This document shows positions 21,817 through 31,557 of a stretch of 35,779 bases of DNA, one piece after another. The position numbers and the translations under genes were made by a program. Within the stretch, counting starts at the first letter, position 1, and each line of letters opens with the position of its first letter. This DNA is from an uncultured Asticcacaulis sp. GTDB taxonomy: Bacteria > Pseudomonadota > Alphaproteobacteria > Caulobacterales > Caulobacteraceae. The stretch is taken from the NCBI GenBank assembly GCA_946480125.1, contig CAMLIY010000007.1, forward strand, positions 1 through 35,779, read 5' to 3'. A model generated the notes under the pieces. That model was not told the DNA's origin and made no database searches. It saw only the letters and a list, made by a program, of their open reading frames with translations.

Positions 21817-23559
21817 TTATCCATACTGAAGCGTAAGAACGATCGCGGTGGTGGCAATCACCAGTATCGACATTAATGCGCCCACACGCGAATAATCGCT
21901 GAACCGATATCCGCCCGGGCCCATGATAAGCAAATTATTCTGATGTCCGATCGGGGTGAGGAAATCACATGACGTACCGACGAGAACGGCCAGCAGCATG
22001 GCGTCTGGCGGCACATGCAGCCAGGTCGCCAGTTGAATCGCGAGCGGTCCCATAATGACGGCTGTCGCCACATTGTTGAGCAGTATGGTCAGGCCCAGGG
22101 TCAGGGCGCACATGGTGCCGATAGCCAGCGGCAGCGGGAAATGCGTCATCAGGCCGCCAACATTTTTGGCGACGATATCCGCCGCTCCCGATGTTTCAAA
22201 ACTGCCACCTACGGGAATCATCGCCGCCAGCAGGACCAGGATTGACCAGTCGATCGAGCTGTAGATTTCCTCTTTTGGGATCAGACGCAAGGCGGCAATC
22301 AGGGCGGCCGCGGCCAGGAAACTCAGGCTTGGCGGCACATCAGTGAAGATAACCAGCATAATCGCAGACGCAAAAATTATCACGGTCTGGATAGCGGTGC
22401 GCAGATTTACGGGAATAGAATCGCGGCGATCCAGCTCAATCAAACGTTCACGCGCGGCAAACCGGGCGATGGCTTCCGGTGGGCCGCTAATGAACACCTG
22501 ATCGCCGCTTTGGATTGCTACCGTCGACAGAGCGCAGCGAAAGGTGGCGGCGCGGGGGCCTACGGCCGAGACTTCCAGGCTGCCGCCGCTGCGCGATTTG
22601 ACCGCATCATGTGTCTCACCGACCAGGGTGGATTTGTGCGGCACCATCAGCCGGGCTGTGACATGACCGGGTTCGGCTGTTTCCTTGCCGCGCACGAAAT
22701 CCAGGGGCGCACGTATTTCCGCGAGCAGGGAACGTGAGATAAGCAGCAAGCGATCTCCGGACTGAACCCGATTGTTTGTCGGCCATTTGATCATCTTGTT
22801 GCCGCGGAGTAATCCGAGAATACGCGTTTTTGTCTGCCTGAGCTGACGGGAAATATCATCACGGATGAGAGTCTTGCGGGCATCGAGCGGTAATTCGAGG
22901 ACGCGCCACGGAGAGGCTGCCGTCATTTCATTGCCTTTGCGCTGCGGCAGCAAGCGCCAGCCCAGCAGGATCAGATAGGTGAGGCCAACCACACACACGG
23001 CCACACCCACCGGTGTCATGGTAAAAAAGCCGAATGGGGCGCCTAAAGCTTTTTCGCGAAAAGAGGACAGGATCATATTCGGGGGCGTAGCGATCAGTGT
23101 GGTCATGCCGCCGATCATGGTGGCGAATGACAAGGGCATCAGCACCATACCGACCTGTTTTCGGCTTTGCCGGGCCAGTTCCGAAGCCAGCGGCATCATG
23201 ATGACCAGGGCCGCGATGTGGTTCATGAAGGCGGATAAAAAACAGGCACCCAGCAGCAACATGCTGAGCCGCAGTGTGAAGCCGGCTTTTTCGGGGATCA
23301 CCGACCGGGCGATCCAGCCGGCAATCCCGGTGAGTTCCAGCGCCCGGCCCACCACCAACACGGCAGCAACCGTAATAACCGCCGGGTCGGCGAAGCCCTT
23401 TAGCGCGTCATCGATCTTTATAAGGCCCGTCGCCAGGCCGGCAAACAAGGCGCACAGGGCGATCAGATCGTGACGCACCTTGTCGGTTATGAACAGGGTG
23501 AGGGCGCCGATCAGAATGGCGCCGCAAATAATCGGAGGGGCTATATAATCGGTAAGCAA
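21817..23559 (-). CDS. SLC13-family permease with two RCK_C (TrkA-C) domains
   Basis: A 580-residue anion symporter-type membrane protein. Helices cover about 5-205 and 390-580. Between them lie two soluble TrkA-C-like domains (RVLELPLDARKTLIRDD at about 220, and the block ending GDQVFISGPPEAI near 370). The hairpin motifs are FMNHIAALVIMMP and LNNVATAVIMGP, followed by GTSCDFLTPIGHQNNLLI. This architecture is shared with putative sulfate or dicarboxylate transporters such as SLT1/CysZ-like permeases; the ion is not predictable. The first motif reads MNH rather than the usual NNT/NNV. The start is TTG 23559 with AGGG 7 nt upstream. Confidence 0.85.
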   Translation of the reverse strand: MLTDYIAPPIICGAILIGALTLFITDKVRHDLIALCALFAGLATGLIKIDDALKGFADPAVITVAAVLVVGRALELTGIAGWIARSVIPEKAGFTLRLSMLLLGACFLSAFMNHIAALVIMMPLASELARQSRKQVGMVLMPLSFATMIGGMTTLIATPPNMILSSFREKALGAPFGFFTMTPVGVAVCVVGLTYLILLGWRLLPQRKGNEMTAASPWRVLELPLDARKTLIRDDISRQLRQTKTRILGLLRGNKMIKWPTNNRVQSGDRLLLISRSLLAEIRAPLDFVRGKETAEPGHVTARLMVPHKSTLVGETHDAVKSRSGGSLEVSAVGPRAATFRCALSTVAIQSGDQVFISGPPEAIARFAARERLIELDRRDSIPVNLRTAIQTVIIFASAIMLVIFTDVPPSLSFLAAAALIAALRLIPKEEIYSSIDWSILVLLAAMIPVGGSFETSGAADIVAKNVGGLMTHFPLPLAIGTMCALTLGLTILLNNVATAVIMGPLAIQLATWLHVPPDAMLLAVLVGTSCDFLTPIGHQNNLLIMGPGGYRFSDYSRVGALMSILVIATTAIVLTLQYG

Positions 23560-23801
23560 ATGCAGGCCCTGAAATGTGCGTCCCGGGTGGGATAGCGGTG
23601 GTTTTCAACAAAATCCACTCAATCTGCCTAAGTTTTCAATGAGGTTATACGATGAGGCATCAGGGCGCTGTGGGCCAGATCACCTTAACCTATTGGCTCT
23701 GAGATCAAACCGTTCATACGTCTTCATTATAAATTTTATCGGCAAATCGCGCTGTATTCCTACGAGAGTCTTCATACCCTTGAAGACCACAGGAGAATTT
23801 C

Positions 23802-24104
23802 ATGCCTTTAGCCGTAAAACCCATACATATCGACGATGACATCGAGCCCGTTGCTTTAAGCAAAAAAGAGCGGCTATCGATTTTCATTCAAGATGAAGTC
23901 GAGCGCGCCCTGCATGATGTGGAGCGTAGAAAGAAACATGCGGATGCAGAACTGGATCACCGTGCCCACAAGGCCCGCAAGCGGATTGTTTCAACCGGCC
24001 GCCGGCTGGAAAAGTCTCTGCGTCATCCTCCTTTGCCCATTGCGCCGCTAACGATCGGCTTTGCACTTATTGGCGCGGCGCTGCTTTTCAACCGTCGCAT
24101 CTAG
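23802..24104 (+). CDS. Small tail-anchored membrane protein of unknown function
   Basis: A 100-residue protein with a clear start (GGAG 8 nt before ATG 23802). Residues about 20-73 are highly charged and likely helical, possibly coiled coil (KKERLSIFIQDEVERALHDV, then RRKKHADAELDHRAHKARKR). Residues 77-97 form one hydrophobic segment (LPIAPLTIGFALIGAALLF) ending in NRRI. That layout suggests a C-tail-anchored inner-membrane protein with a cytoplasmic helix, in the manner of YqjD/ElaB-like stress proteins, but no family signature was recognised. It starts a plus-strand series with the DinB-like, hemerythrin and catalase genes. Confidence 0.75.
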   Translation: MPLAVKPIHIDDDIEPVALSKKERLSIFIQDEVERALHDVERRKKHADAELDHRAHKARKRIVSTGRRLEKSLRHPPLPIAPLTIGFALIGAALLFNRRI

Positions 24105-24178
24105 GCGCCGGCTATAGAGAACCAAAGCGAAAACGGGTCATCAGGAATGGCGTCTGGTCAGGGGTGGCTGCATCTCAT

Positions 24179-24197
24179 ATCCGGATGCGGTCCGGAT
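24179..24197. repeat. Hairpin between the small membrane protein and the DinB-like gene
   Basis: A perfect 7-bp stem (ATCCGGA / TCCGGAT) with loop TGCGG, without a T-tract. It lies 36 nt before the DinB-like start and could act in mRNA processing or as a regulator site. Confidence 0.4.
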
Positions 24198-24232
24198 AAA
24201 TAATACGTCTTCGTCCGTCATTGTATTCAAAC

Positions 24233-24676
24233 ATGCATATCGTTACCTTCTCGGCGCTTGCCGATTTCCCAGCCCTTTTGGAAGCCCATATTCGTGCGTT
24301 CCCCGCCGATAGCTTGGCTGAGGACAATATTGTTCTGCAAAGACTTCGCTATATTCTGGGATTTGAAATCCACGCTTTTCACAATGCGTTGCATGCCATG
24401 CTTACGGAAGAACGCTCGTCCTTAAATTTAGTATATGAGGCCGACGAAAATGCGGACTCTTCAGGTGGAATTGACTCGCTTTTGACTGAGTTTCACACGG
24501 CGAGGCAACGGAGCCTGAGTATACTGGACGGGCTGGACGCGGCGCAGTGGTCGCGAAGCGGACAGTATAAAAACGGGGATGTCACGGTCATCGGACTGGT
24601 GCATTTGCTGAGTGCACATGACTGGCGGCAACTGTCTGTGCTTCAGCAAATAATGGCCACTCAGGATGTGTTTTGA
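24233..24676 (+). CDS. DinB-like four-helix protein
   Basis: About 147 residues from ATG 24233; a TTG four codons earlier is also possible and neither has a convincing ribosome site. The sequence is mostly helical, with histidines placed as in the DinB/YfiT metal-binding superfamily: IHAFHNALHAML in the second helix and LVHLLSAHDWRQLSVLQQI in the last. Superfamily members bind a divalent metal, and some are thiol transferases in low-molecular-weight-thiol metabolism or detoxification. No specific role can be assigned. Its neighbours (hemerythrin, catalase) make a stress function plausible. Confidence 0.65.
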   Translation: MHIVTFSALADFPALLEAHIRAFPADSLAEDNIVLQRLRYILGFEIHAFHNALHAMLTEERSSLNLVYEADENADSSGGIDSLLTEFHTARQRSLSILDGLDAAQWSRSGQYKNGDVTVIGLVHLLSAHDWRQLSVLQQIMATQDVF

Positions 24677-24831
24677 GATTTTTGCGGTAGCCCGTGACTT
24701 CAAAAAACGAGAATAAAAAATAAATAATAACAATAATTTATATCATTATTATGCATTTTCATTCGTGCCTCATATCAACCTTATGCCGCGGAAGGCAGGG
24801 TGGGCTCACAAATTAGCCCAGAGGAACCGAC

Positions 24832-25302
24832 ATGGATATCTACAAGTATTTGAAAAAAGATCACGACAAGGTGGCTGATCTTATGGAGCAGGTCATCGCC
24901 ACCCCGGATTTGACTGAGCGGCAATCCTTATTCGAGACCATCAAGATGGAACTGTCACTTCACGCCGATACCGAAGAAAAGACCTTCTACAAGGCAATCG
25001 ATGACGCGACACGCAGTAAGGCTGTCGAAGAAAAGGTTGAGCATGCCAATGAAGAACATGACGAAATTCGCCAGTATCTCTCTAAGCTGAGCGAAACGCC
25101 GCTGACCGAAGAGTTGTGGATAGAAACCTTCGGCGAATTCAAACATTCGGTTGCCCACCATGTTGAAGAAGAAGAAGGCGATATTTTTGAGAAGGCTAAA
25201 AAATATCTCAGCCATGAAGACGCTGTCCAGCTGGCAAAGGACATGGACGCTTTGAAAAAGCAGGCAAAGAAAAACATGATGGCGGCGGAACCAGCTGAAT
25301 AG
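24832..25302 (+). CDS. Hemerythrin HHE-domain protein
   Basis: A 156-residue helical bundle with the di-iron ligand pattern of hemerythrin-like proteins: His11 (KKDHDKV), His44 with Glu48 ([12 protein letters not shown]), His71 and His76 ([10 protein letters not shown]), and His105/His109/His110 with the acidic run VEEEEGDIF. Relatives bind oxygen or nitric oxide, or sense iron and redox state. The C-terminal 40 residues are charged and Lys-rich. The ribosome site is GAGGAA before ATG 24832. It ends in an intrinsic terminator and precedes the catalase gene, consistent with an oxidative or nitrosative stress role, which is an inference. Confidence 0.9.
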   Translation: MDIYKYLKKDHDKVADLMEQVIATPDLTERQSLFETIKMELSLHADTEEKTFYKAIDDATRSKAVEEKVEHANEEHDEIRQYLSKLSETPLTEELWIETFGEFKHSVAHHVEEEEGDIFEKAKKYLSHEDAVQLAKDMDALKKQAKKNMMAAEPAE

Positions 25303-25319
25303 TCAGAATGCCATCGAAA

Positions 25320-25348
25320 GCCGCTGCCATTTAGGCGGCGGCTTTTTT
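25320..25348 (+). terminator. Intrinsic terminator after the hemerythrin gene
   Basis: A 9-bp stem (GCCGCTGCC / GGCGGCGGC, one G-T pair) with loop ATTTA is followed by six T residues, 18 nt after the stop. Confidence 0.85.
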
Positions 25349-25423
25349 CTTACGTTTTACCTGTCGCCAATACGCTGCCTTACCCACAATTCATTTCATA
25401 ACAAATCAAAATTGAGAAATTTA

Positions 25424-27559
25424 ATGCCCAAGAAAACTGACGCAAATCCTGCCGCGGGCGATACTTTCAATACCGCTACCTTTGTCGATATCGAGGTGCC
25501 ACAGGGCACGGGCGGAGAAACACGACAACAGGCCGGTGAGGGTGTGCCGACATTGACCACCCAGCAAGGCGCGCCGGTGTCGGATGATCAAAATTCCCTC
25601 AAAATGGGCGCGCGCGGTCCGGTCGCGCTCGAAGATCATCACATGCGTGAGAAAATCTTCCATTTTGACCATGAGCGCATACCGGAACGGGTTGTTCATG
25701 CGCGCGGCTATGGCGCCCATGGTTTTTTTGAAACCTATGACAGCTTGGCTGACGTGACATCGGCTGATCTGTTCCAGCGACCAGGTGAGAAAACGCCTGT
25801 TTTCGTCCGGTTCTCGACCGTCGCCGGCAATAAGGGGTCAGTCGATCTGGCAAGGGATGTGCGTGGCTTCGCGGTGAAATTCTATACGCAGCAAGGTAAC
25901 TGGGATCTGGTCGGAAATAATATCCCGGTTTTCTTCATTCAGGACGCGATCAAGTTCCCGGATCTCATCCATGCTGCAAAGCAGGAGCCGGATCGCGATT
26001 TTCCTCAGGCGCAGACGGCCCACGACAATTTCTGGGATTTCATTTCCCTGATGCCTGAATCGATGCACATGGTGATGTGGATCATGTCGGACCGCGCCAT
26101 ACCGCGCGGCTTTCGGTTCATGGAAGGGTTCGGTGTCCATACCTTCCGCATGGTTAACGCCGAAGGCAAGTCCACCTTTGTCAAGTTCCACTGGAAGCCT
26201 AAGCTGGGCATGCAGTCTGTGGTCTGGAATGAAGCGGTAAAGATAAACGGGGCCGATCCGGATTTCCATCGTCGCGACCTGTGGAACGCCATCCAGGCCG
26301 GTAACTTTCCGGAATGGGAATTGGGGCTGCAATTGTTCGACGAAGACTTTGCCGATAAGTTTGATTTCGACGTACTGGATGCGACCAAGCTCATACCGGA
26401 AGAACTGCTGCCCATCCGCATTGTCGGCCGCCTGGTTCTTGACCGTATGCCGGATAACTTCTTCGCCGAAACGGAACAGGTCGCTTTTTGTACCTCTAAT
26501 ATCGTTCCGGGGCTGGATTTTACCAACGACCCGCTATTGCAGGGGCGTAACTTCTCTTATCTCGATACGCAGCTGAAACGGCTCGGCGGCCCTAACTTCA
26601 CGCATATTCCGATCAATGCGCCCAAATGCCCGTTCCACACTTTCCAGCAGGATGGGCACATGGCCATGACCAATCCGAAAGGACGGGTAAATTTCGAACC
26701 CAATTCCTACGGGCTTGATGAAGGCGGCCCACGTGAAAGCGCCGCCGGCTTCCGCAGCTTTCCTGAAGCGGTTGAAGAGGGGGCGGCGAAGCGTCGGATT
26801 CGGCCCGACAGTTTTGCTGATCACTATAGCCAGGCGAGGCAATTCTATATCAGCCAGACAGAGATCGAGCAGACACACATTCAGAACGCTCTGGTCTTCG
26901 AACTCAGCCGGGTCGAACGTCGTGCCATCCGGGTGCGCGTGGTGTCTCACCTGCTGAATATTGACGCCGATCTGGCCGCCGCCGTGGCCAGGGGACTGGG
27001 GCTGAAAGACATGCCGGCGCCGGCGACCGCCGCCCGCCCGACACGTGATGATTTGCCAGTATCAGAGGCTCTCAGCATTCTCAAAAATCCGCCCCCCTCC
27101 CTTAAGGGCCGTAAGATCGGTGTGTTGTTGAGTGATGGCGCCAGTGCGGAAAGCTTTAATGCGATCAAGTCTGCGGCTGACATGAACGGGGTCATGGTCG
27201 AGGTGATCGCACCGATGATTGAGGGTGTGGATCTGGATGACGGCACATGGATAGAAGCGCAATACAAGATTGATGGCGGCCCCTCGGTGCTGTTCGACTC
27301 AATCGTGGTATTGTTGTCCGCAGAAGGTGCCGGCTTGCTCGATAAAAAGGCGGCGGCCAGGGACTTCATTGCCGATGCCTTCGCCCACATGAAATATATC
27401 GGTTATTCGCCAGAAGCACTGTCTCTGGTTGAGAAGGCTGTGGGCGGGCTTGATGAGGCTTTCATAGAACTGAGCGGTGCGGCGGGTGCTGATGATTACT
27501 TTAAGGCTATGAAAGGGCTCAGATACTGGCCACGTGAGCCTGTGGTCAATGCGGTTTGA
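25424..27559 (+). CDS. katE: Large-subunit catalase (HPII type, clade 2)
   Basis: A 711-residue heme catalase that dismutates hydrogen peroxide. Start at ATG 25424, within a frame open four codons earlier from a TTG. The catalytic His92 ([11 protein letters not shown]) and Asn165 (VGNNIPVFF) and the proximal Tyr379 (NFSYLDTQ) have the same spacing as His128, Asn201 and Tyr415 of E. coli HPII. The core domain ends near 560. Residues about 585-700 form the C-terminal flavodoxin/DJ-1-like domain ([46 protein letters not shown]) that defines large-subunit catalases. The cytoplasmic enzyme stands alone after a terminator, so it has its own promoter; no OxyR or EcfG site was recognised upstream. 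Confidence 0.96.
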   Translation: MPKKTDANPAAGDTFNTATFVDIEVPQGTGGETRQQAGEGVPTLTTQQGAPVSDDQNSLKMGARGPVALEDHHMREKIFHFDHERIPERVVHARGYGAHGFFETYDSLADVTSADLFQRPGEKTPVFVRFSTVAGNKGSVDLARDVRGFAVKFYTQQGNWDLVGNNIPVFFIQDAIKFPDLIHAAKQEPDRDFPQAQTAHDNFWDFISLMPESMHMVMWIMSDRAIPRGFRFMEGFGVHTFRMVNAEGKSTFVKFHWKPKLGMQSVVWNEAVKINGADPDFHRRDLWNAIQAGNFPEWELGLQLFDEDFADKFDFDVLDATKLIPEELLPIRIVGRLVLDRMPDNFFAETEQVAFCTSNIVPGLDFTNDPLLQGRNFSYLDTQLKRLGGPNFTHIPINAPKCPFHTFQQDGHMAMTNPKGRVNFEPNSYGLDEGGPRESAAGFRSFPEAVEEGAAKRRIRPDSFADHYSQARQFYISQTEIEQTHIQNALVFELSRVERRAIRVRVVSHLLNIDADLAAAVARGLGLKDMPAPATAARPTRDDLPVSEALSILKNPPPSLKGRKIGVLLSDGASAESFNAIKSAADMNGVMVEVIAPMIEGVDLDDGTWIEAQYKIDGGPSVLFDSIVVLLSAEGAGLLDKKAAARDFIADAFAHMKYIGYSPEALSLVEKAVGGLDEAFIELSGAAGADDYFKAMKGLRYWPREPVVNAV

Positions 27560-27576
27560 TGTTATGACGTGAGATC

Positions 27577-27604
27577 GCACCCAGGGATTAATACCTCTGG
27601 GTGC
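27577..27604. repeat. Hairpin 3' of katE
   Basis: A perfect 8-bp stem (GCACCCAG / CTGGGTGC) begins 18 nt after the katE stop. It is followed on the plus strand by an A-tract, not T, so it is not a canonical terminator for katE, though it may protect the 3' end. Confidence 0.45.
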
Positions 27605-27680
27605 GTGAAAAAAAAACGTGATGGATAAGGAATGTTGCGGCCTGTCCGGATCGTCGAATATAGCCTGATTGCGCCAGTAA

Positions 27681-28013
27681 TCATATTTGCCAATGGACAG
27701 AATAGCACGGTCCACTATCAGCCGTTTTGCGAATAGGCAGCACAACACCATCTTGCCGCTGTGATCCTATGGAAGGCATGTATCGCATCAGGGCGGTATG
27801 TAATCTGTCCTTGAGGGCTTCAATATCGGATAGTCCAAGACGGTGGGATTCGAACAGGCAATCGACGAACTGGCCTAAAAGCATAGCGCGGCCCATGCCA
27901 GCGGAAGCTCGAATTTTGATGAGATGATTGATGGCCATTTTAACGTCGAGTGGACGCGGGGCCGGGCCGGTCAGCTGGGCCATCAACAGGTCGAATTCAT
28001 CATTCAAAATCAT
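27681..28013 (-). CDS. Hypothetical protein, 110 residues
   Basis: A small frame supported by a good ribosome-binding site (AAAGGA about 7 nt before ATG 28013). The product is probably helical over residues 22-80 (VKMAINHLIKIRASAGMG, RAMLLGQFVDCLFESHRLG, LSDIEALKDRLHTALMRYMP), with a basic, loosely ordered C-terminus. No transmembrane segment, signal or known motif was recognised. It converges on katE and diverges from the glycosyltransferase gene. A regulatory or adaptor role could fit its size, but nothing in the sequence shows one. Confidence 0.55.
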   Translation of the reverse strand: MILNDEFDLLMAQLTGPAPRPLDVKMAINHLIKIRASAGMGRAMLLGQFVDCLFESHRLGLSDIEALKDRLHTALMRYMPSIGSQRQDGVVLPIRKTADSGPCYSVHWQI

Positions 28014-28233
28014 TTGATTTCCTTTCGAATACGCGAACTAAGGCTTTCGCCGTAAGTGGGCGATAGGGAAGGCTTGGTTAAGCGGCGTGGAATTGTGGAT
28101 CAAATTTTCACACAGGCCATCGGCGGCGTACGGCCTTATCGGTCCCTGATTTTTTCTGCATCACTTCTTATCGCGGGTTTCGGTTTAACCGTGTAAGAAC
28201 CTTTCAGGCATCGCCAAGCTCCTGGGAACCGGA

Positions 28234-29004
28234 ATGGACAAGTCGCTGAATTGTGACATGCAGAAAACCATTTCCTGCATTGTTTGCGCCTATAATGAAG
28301 CCGGCCGGATTGGCGAAATACTCACCGCCATTCAGTCAGAGCGGGCAATTACCGAAATCATTGTGGTTGACGACGGCTCTACAGATGGCACGGCCGGCAT
28401 AGTTCAATCTTTTCCCGGCATAGAGCTGATCAGCTATGCAACAAATCGGGGTAAGACCTTTGCGCTCAGTCTTGGCATGGCTGCGTCCACCGGCGCGCAT
28501 ATAATGCTGATTGATGCGGACCTGAAGGGACTCACCACCCAGGCAATCCATGCCCTTGCCGAACCTGTCCTTACCGGAAAGGCTGAGGTAACGATCAGTC
28601 TGCGTGCCAATAGTCTGGCGATTTACAGGGCTATCGGCCTTGATTTCGTATCTGGCGAGCGTGTGCTGCCCGCCTGGCTTATCAAGCCTCATATACGTGA
28701 AATGGCCAGGTTGCCGCGCTGGGGGGCGGAAGCCTTTATGAACCGTCTCGTCACGCGGGAAGCCTTGTCGATCCGTGTCGTGGACTGGCCGGATGTATGG
28801 AATATTCGCAAGGCGCAAAAAGTTGGTGTCTGGCGCGGTCTGCTGGCTGAATTGTCAATGACGCTTGATGTGTTTCGTGTCCTTTCGCCGGTGACGGTGG
28901 TGGCTCAGAACATGGCGATGCTTCGATTGCGAAATACGATCAGTGAAATACGGGTGGCGCAGATTACGCAGGCCTGGGCCCGGCTTAAAATCGCTCCCCT
29001 CTAG
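28234..29004 (+). CDS. Family 2 glycosyltransferase
   Basis: A 256-residue GT-A-fold enzyme. The N-terminal nucleotide-sugar site is CIVCAYNEAGRIGEIL, the strand-4 acidic motif is IIVVDDGSTDGTAG and the DXD equivalent is LIDADLKGL (about residues 95-103). The rest is less conserved; LPRWGAEAFMNRLV may help bind the acceptor, and there is no clear membrane helix. Such enzymes transfer a sugar from a nucleotide donor to lipid or polysaccharide at the cytoplasmic face. The start is ATG 28234 with GGGAACCGG upstream; ATG 28258 is a less likely alternative. The next gene is 104 nt downstream on the same strand. Confidence 0.85.
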   Translation: MDKSLNCDMQKTISCIVCAYNEAGRIGEILTAIQSERAITEIIVVDDGSTDGTAGIVQSFPGIELISYATNRGKTFALSLGMAASTGAHIMLIDADLKGLTTQAIHALAEPVLTGKAEVTISLRANSLAIYRAIGLDFVSGERVLPAWLIKPHIREMARLPRWGAEAFMNRLVTREALSIRVVDWPDVWNIRKAQKVGVWRGLLAELSMTLDVFRVLSPVTVVAQNMAMLRLRNTISEIRVAQITQAWARLKIAPL

Positions 29005-29108
29005 AATATACCAAGAGGCGTGGCCGCGACCCTCCGCAAAATAAGGCGGGCCTAGGCACGGCAGAACCGGGGGGCTGTTAGCATACACATCAATTTCGAG
29101 AGGATAAA

Positions 29109-31298
29109 TTGAGCCGCGCAGACAAAAAAACCGGTAAAAATCGTCAAACGGGCGTTCCTGGCTTCACCCCTGAGACGCTGAACGTACCGCCGGATTTAGC
29201 GGATATGTCACAGCCGGAGAGCGAATGGCCAATGGGGAAGTTTGTCGTTCAGACCCATAAGGGCCGGGATGCTTTCTGGATTGTGGTTCGCAAGCCGGGA
29301 GATGGCGGGATCGCGCTTCGCACCTATCCTATCATGGGGGCGAATGAGATCGTGGCGGCCAATAAGCACGAGGCCGGCGCGCAATGGACGATCGAGACCC
29401 ATTCCGGCCGCTATGTCGTCACGCTCAGCCTTCTCGGCAAGACACTGTTGCGCATGACCACGCGGCTGACTCCGTCCGAGAACCTGCTGGTCGTCTTCTG
29501 GCCGCGTGATCTGTATGTGATCAGCGAAAAAGGTGATCCAAGGGAGGCGGTAGGGCAGGTGGAGGCGGCGCAGCGGGGCCTGAACGCCGGATTCTGCTAT
29601 TTTTGTCTGAAACAGCCAAACTTTGGCTCTGTCCTGTACATGCAGGATTTCTCGACGATGAACGCCTTCTTCAACGACACCAAGACCAAGCCGGATGGTG
29701 TGGTTGGCGGCGAATGGCCGGAACTGGGGTATCAGCCACCGTCCGCCCCGACGGCGGTGGCGCCGCCTGTCGATCCTTTGAAGAAAGGGCAGGCATACGT
29801 CATTTCCGACGCTCTTATCAACGTCCGTGATCATTGCCGCGTCAACGAATTCGAGATTGCGCGTGATTTCGTTGAGATGCTTGCTGAAATCTATCCTTAT
29901 CTGGATAAGGCTGAACCGGCTTATCGCGACTGGATGTGGCGGGCCGAAAAGACCTTGCAGGATCTCAAGACCTCGCCGGACCTCAGTGAGACACATTTCG
30001 GCAAGACATATATCCGGCCCTATGTCGCGGCCGAGTATCCGGACAGCATGGTCCAGATGACCGTCCTTCAGTCTTTGCGCGAATATGAAGCCGCCGTCGG
30101 CAAGGCCGATCCCCTGTCTGCCCGGCTGGCAGAAGGCATGGAAGGCTTTTTCGATCCGGAACTGCGGACCTTGCGCCGCTATCTCGAGGATGTCGGCGAG
30201 GACAAGGACCGCGATGCCGTCGATTCCTGGTATCTCTATCACCCGTTGATGAACCTGGCGCGGCTGGCGCTAAAGGGCGAGGACTGGGCGGATACGTTGT
30301 TTCGCAAGTCGATCGCACACACCATCAAGGCGGCCCGACACTTCAAGTACAGGTGGCCTGTCCAGTATAATCTGCCCGACTTCAAAATCATTAAGAAGGA
30401 TCGTGGCGATGGGCTGGGGCAGACCGATGTGGGCGGCTTTTACGCCTATGTCATGGTGCTGGCCCATGAGCTGACTCAGGATAATCGTTATATTGATGAG
30501 GCCAAAGCGGCGCTGAAGGCGCTTGAGGACTACCGTTTCGAACTGGTCTATCAGACCAACCTTACCGCCTGGGGGGCGCTGGCCTGCCTGCGGCTATGGA
30601 GACTGGAGCAGGATAGCCATTACCTTAACCAGGCCTATGTCTTTGTCGCCGGCCTTATGCACAATTGCGAGCTTTGGGCTTCGCATATCGGACTGGCGGA
30701 CAAATACGCCAATTTCTTCGGCGTCACCTGCCTGCATGACGGCCCTTACATGGCCGCCTATGAAGCCTTCGAAATGTTCGCCGCTTTTGATGAGGCGCTG
30801 AAGGTATCGGGAGAGCCATTGCCCGCCCCGCTTAAGCTGCTGATGTGCGAATATCGCCGCTATGCCCTGGATGGGTTGTGGTCATTCTATCCGGATTTTT
30901 TACCGCCTGATGGTTTGGCGCAGACAAGCCGCAACGGTCATATCGACCGTTCCCTGTCGGTTCCCCTGGAAGATATTTATGGTGATGGCAGCCCGGCCGG
31001 CCAGGTGGGACAGGAAGTCTATGGTGCCGGCGCCGCATTTGTGATGGCCGCGCGCGCTTATTTTACGTGCGGTGACGCACCTTTCCGGCTCTTTGCCGAT
31101 TATCCGGCCCGGGTCGAGGCGGGTGATGGCGCTATTCACGTTACGCTCGACGGTCCTAAAGGGCTCATGGCGCGCCTGCGTTTAATCGGTGAGATATCCC
31201 AGGTTCACATTGACGGTCTTGAGCCGTCCGAAACCGGCGAAGGATTTGTTGAGTACCGGCCACCCGCTGATGCAGAGATGGTCATTCAATGGCAATAA
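29109..31298 (+). CDS. Large protein of unknown function with probable alpha/alpha-toroid (six-hairpin) domain
   Basis: A 729-residue protein starting at TTG 29109, with GAGAGGA placed 5 nt upstream. There is no signal peptide; the N-terminus is Lys/Arg-rich. Residues about 40-190 look like a beta-sandwich (KFVVQTHKGRDAFWIVVRK, LVVFWPRDLYVIS). Residues about 235-620 are helical with repeated Trp/Tyr/His-rich hairpins (DSWYLYHPLMNLARLAL, FKYRWPVQYNLPDF, GQTDVGGFYAYVMVLAHEL, YQTNLTAWGALACLRLWRL), as in six-hairpin glycosidase, lyase or C5-epimerase folds. A short beta tail follows. No catalytic motif of a named family could be fixed. It follows a glycosyltransferase gene, so action on a polysaccharide is likely but unproved. 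Confidence 0.7.
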   Translation: MSRADKKTGKNRQTGVPGFTPETLNVPPDLADMSQPESEWPMGKFVVQTHKGRDAFWIVVRKPGDGGIALRTYPIMGANEIVAANKHEAGAQWTIETHSGRYVVTLSLLGKTLLRMTTRLTPSENLLVVFWPRDLYVISEKGDPREAVGQVEAAQRGLNAGFCYFCLKQPNFGSVLYMQDFSTMNAFFNDTKTKPDGVVGGEWPELGYQPPSAPTAVAPPVDPLKKGQAYVISDALINVRDHCRVNEFEIARDFVEMLAEIYPYLDKAEPAYRDWMWRAEKTLQDLKTSPDLSETHFGKTYIRPYVAAEYPDSMVQMTVLQSLREYEAAVGKADPLSARLAEGMEGFFDPELRTLRRYLEDVGEDKDRDAVDSWYLYHPLMNLARLALKGEDWADTLFRKSIAHTIKAARHFKYRWPVQYNLPDFKIIKKDRGDGLGQTDVGGFYAYVMVLAHELTQDNRYIDEAKAALKALEDYRFELVYQTNLTAWGALACLRLWRLEQDSHYLNQAYVFVAGLMHNCELWASHIGLADKYANFFGVTCLHDGPYMAAYEAFEMFAAFDEALKVSGEPLPAPLKLLMCEYRRYALDGLWSFYPDFLPPDGLAQTSRNGHIDRSLSVPLEDIYGDGSPAGQVGQEVYGAGAAFVMAARAYFTCGDAPFRLFADYPARVEAGDGAIHVTLDGPKGLMARLRLIGEISQVHIDGLEPSETGEGFVEYRPPADAEMVIQWQ

Positions 31299-31557
31299 AA
31301 ACGGGATGCGGTCATTGAAAGGCAGGAGTCTTGGATATGACGGGCATAATTCAGGCGGTTCAGTTGAATGTCGATGCTTATGAAATTATCGGGCTCAGCA
31401 TAGTAAATTTATGGCGGCGGCTAATTTTTTTATGCCTTGTTAAACCTCTTTGGTTACGTAGAGGCATATGTCGCTATGCTGTTTTTAACGGTAAAAAGCT
31501 ACTGCCAAAGTTGCCGGTTGAGATATATCAGCCCGGCTCACGTTCCAGGATGTCTTC
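31299..31557 (+). other. AT-rich upstream region of the exoprotein gene
   Basis: This gene-free stretch is richer in A+T than its surroundings. A stem CCTCT/AGAGG sits near 31445-31463. The only visible translation signal is AGGA at 31547-31550, 7 nt before the exoprotein ATG. Several short open frames cross it but none has codon-like composition or a ribosome site, so I see no gene here. Confidence 0.4.
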
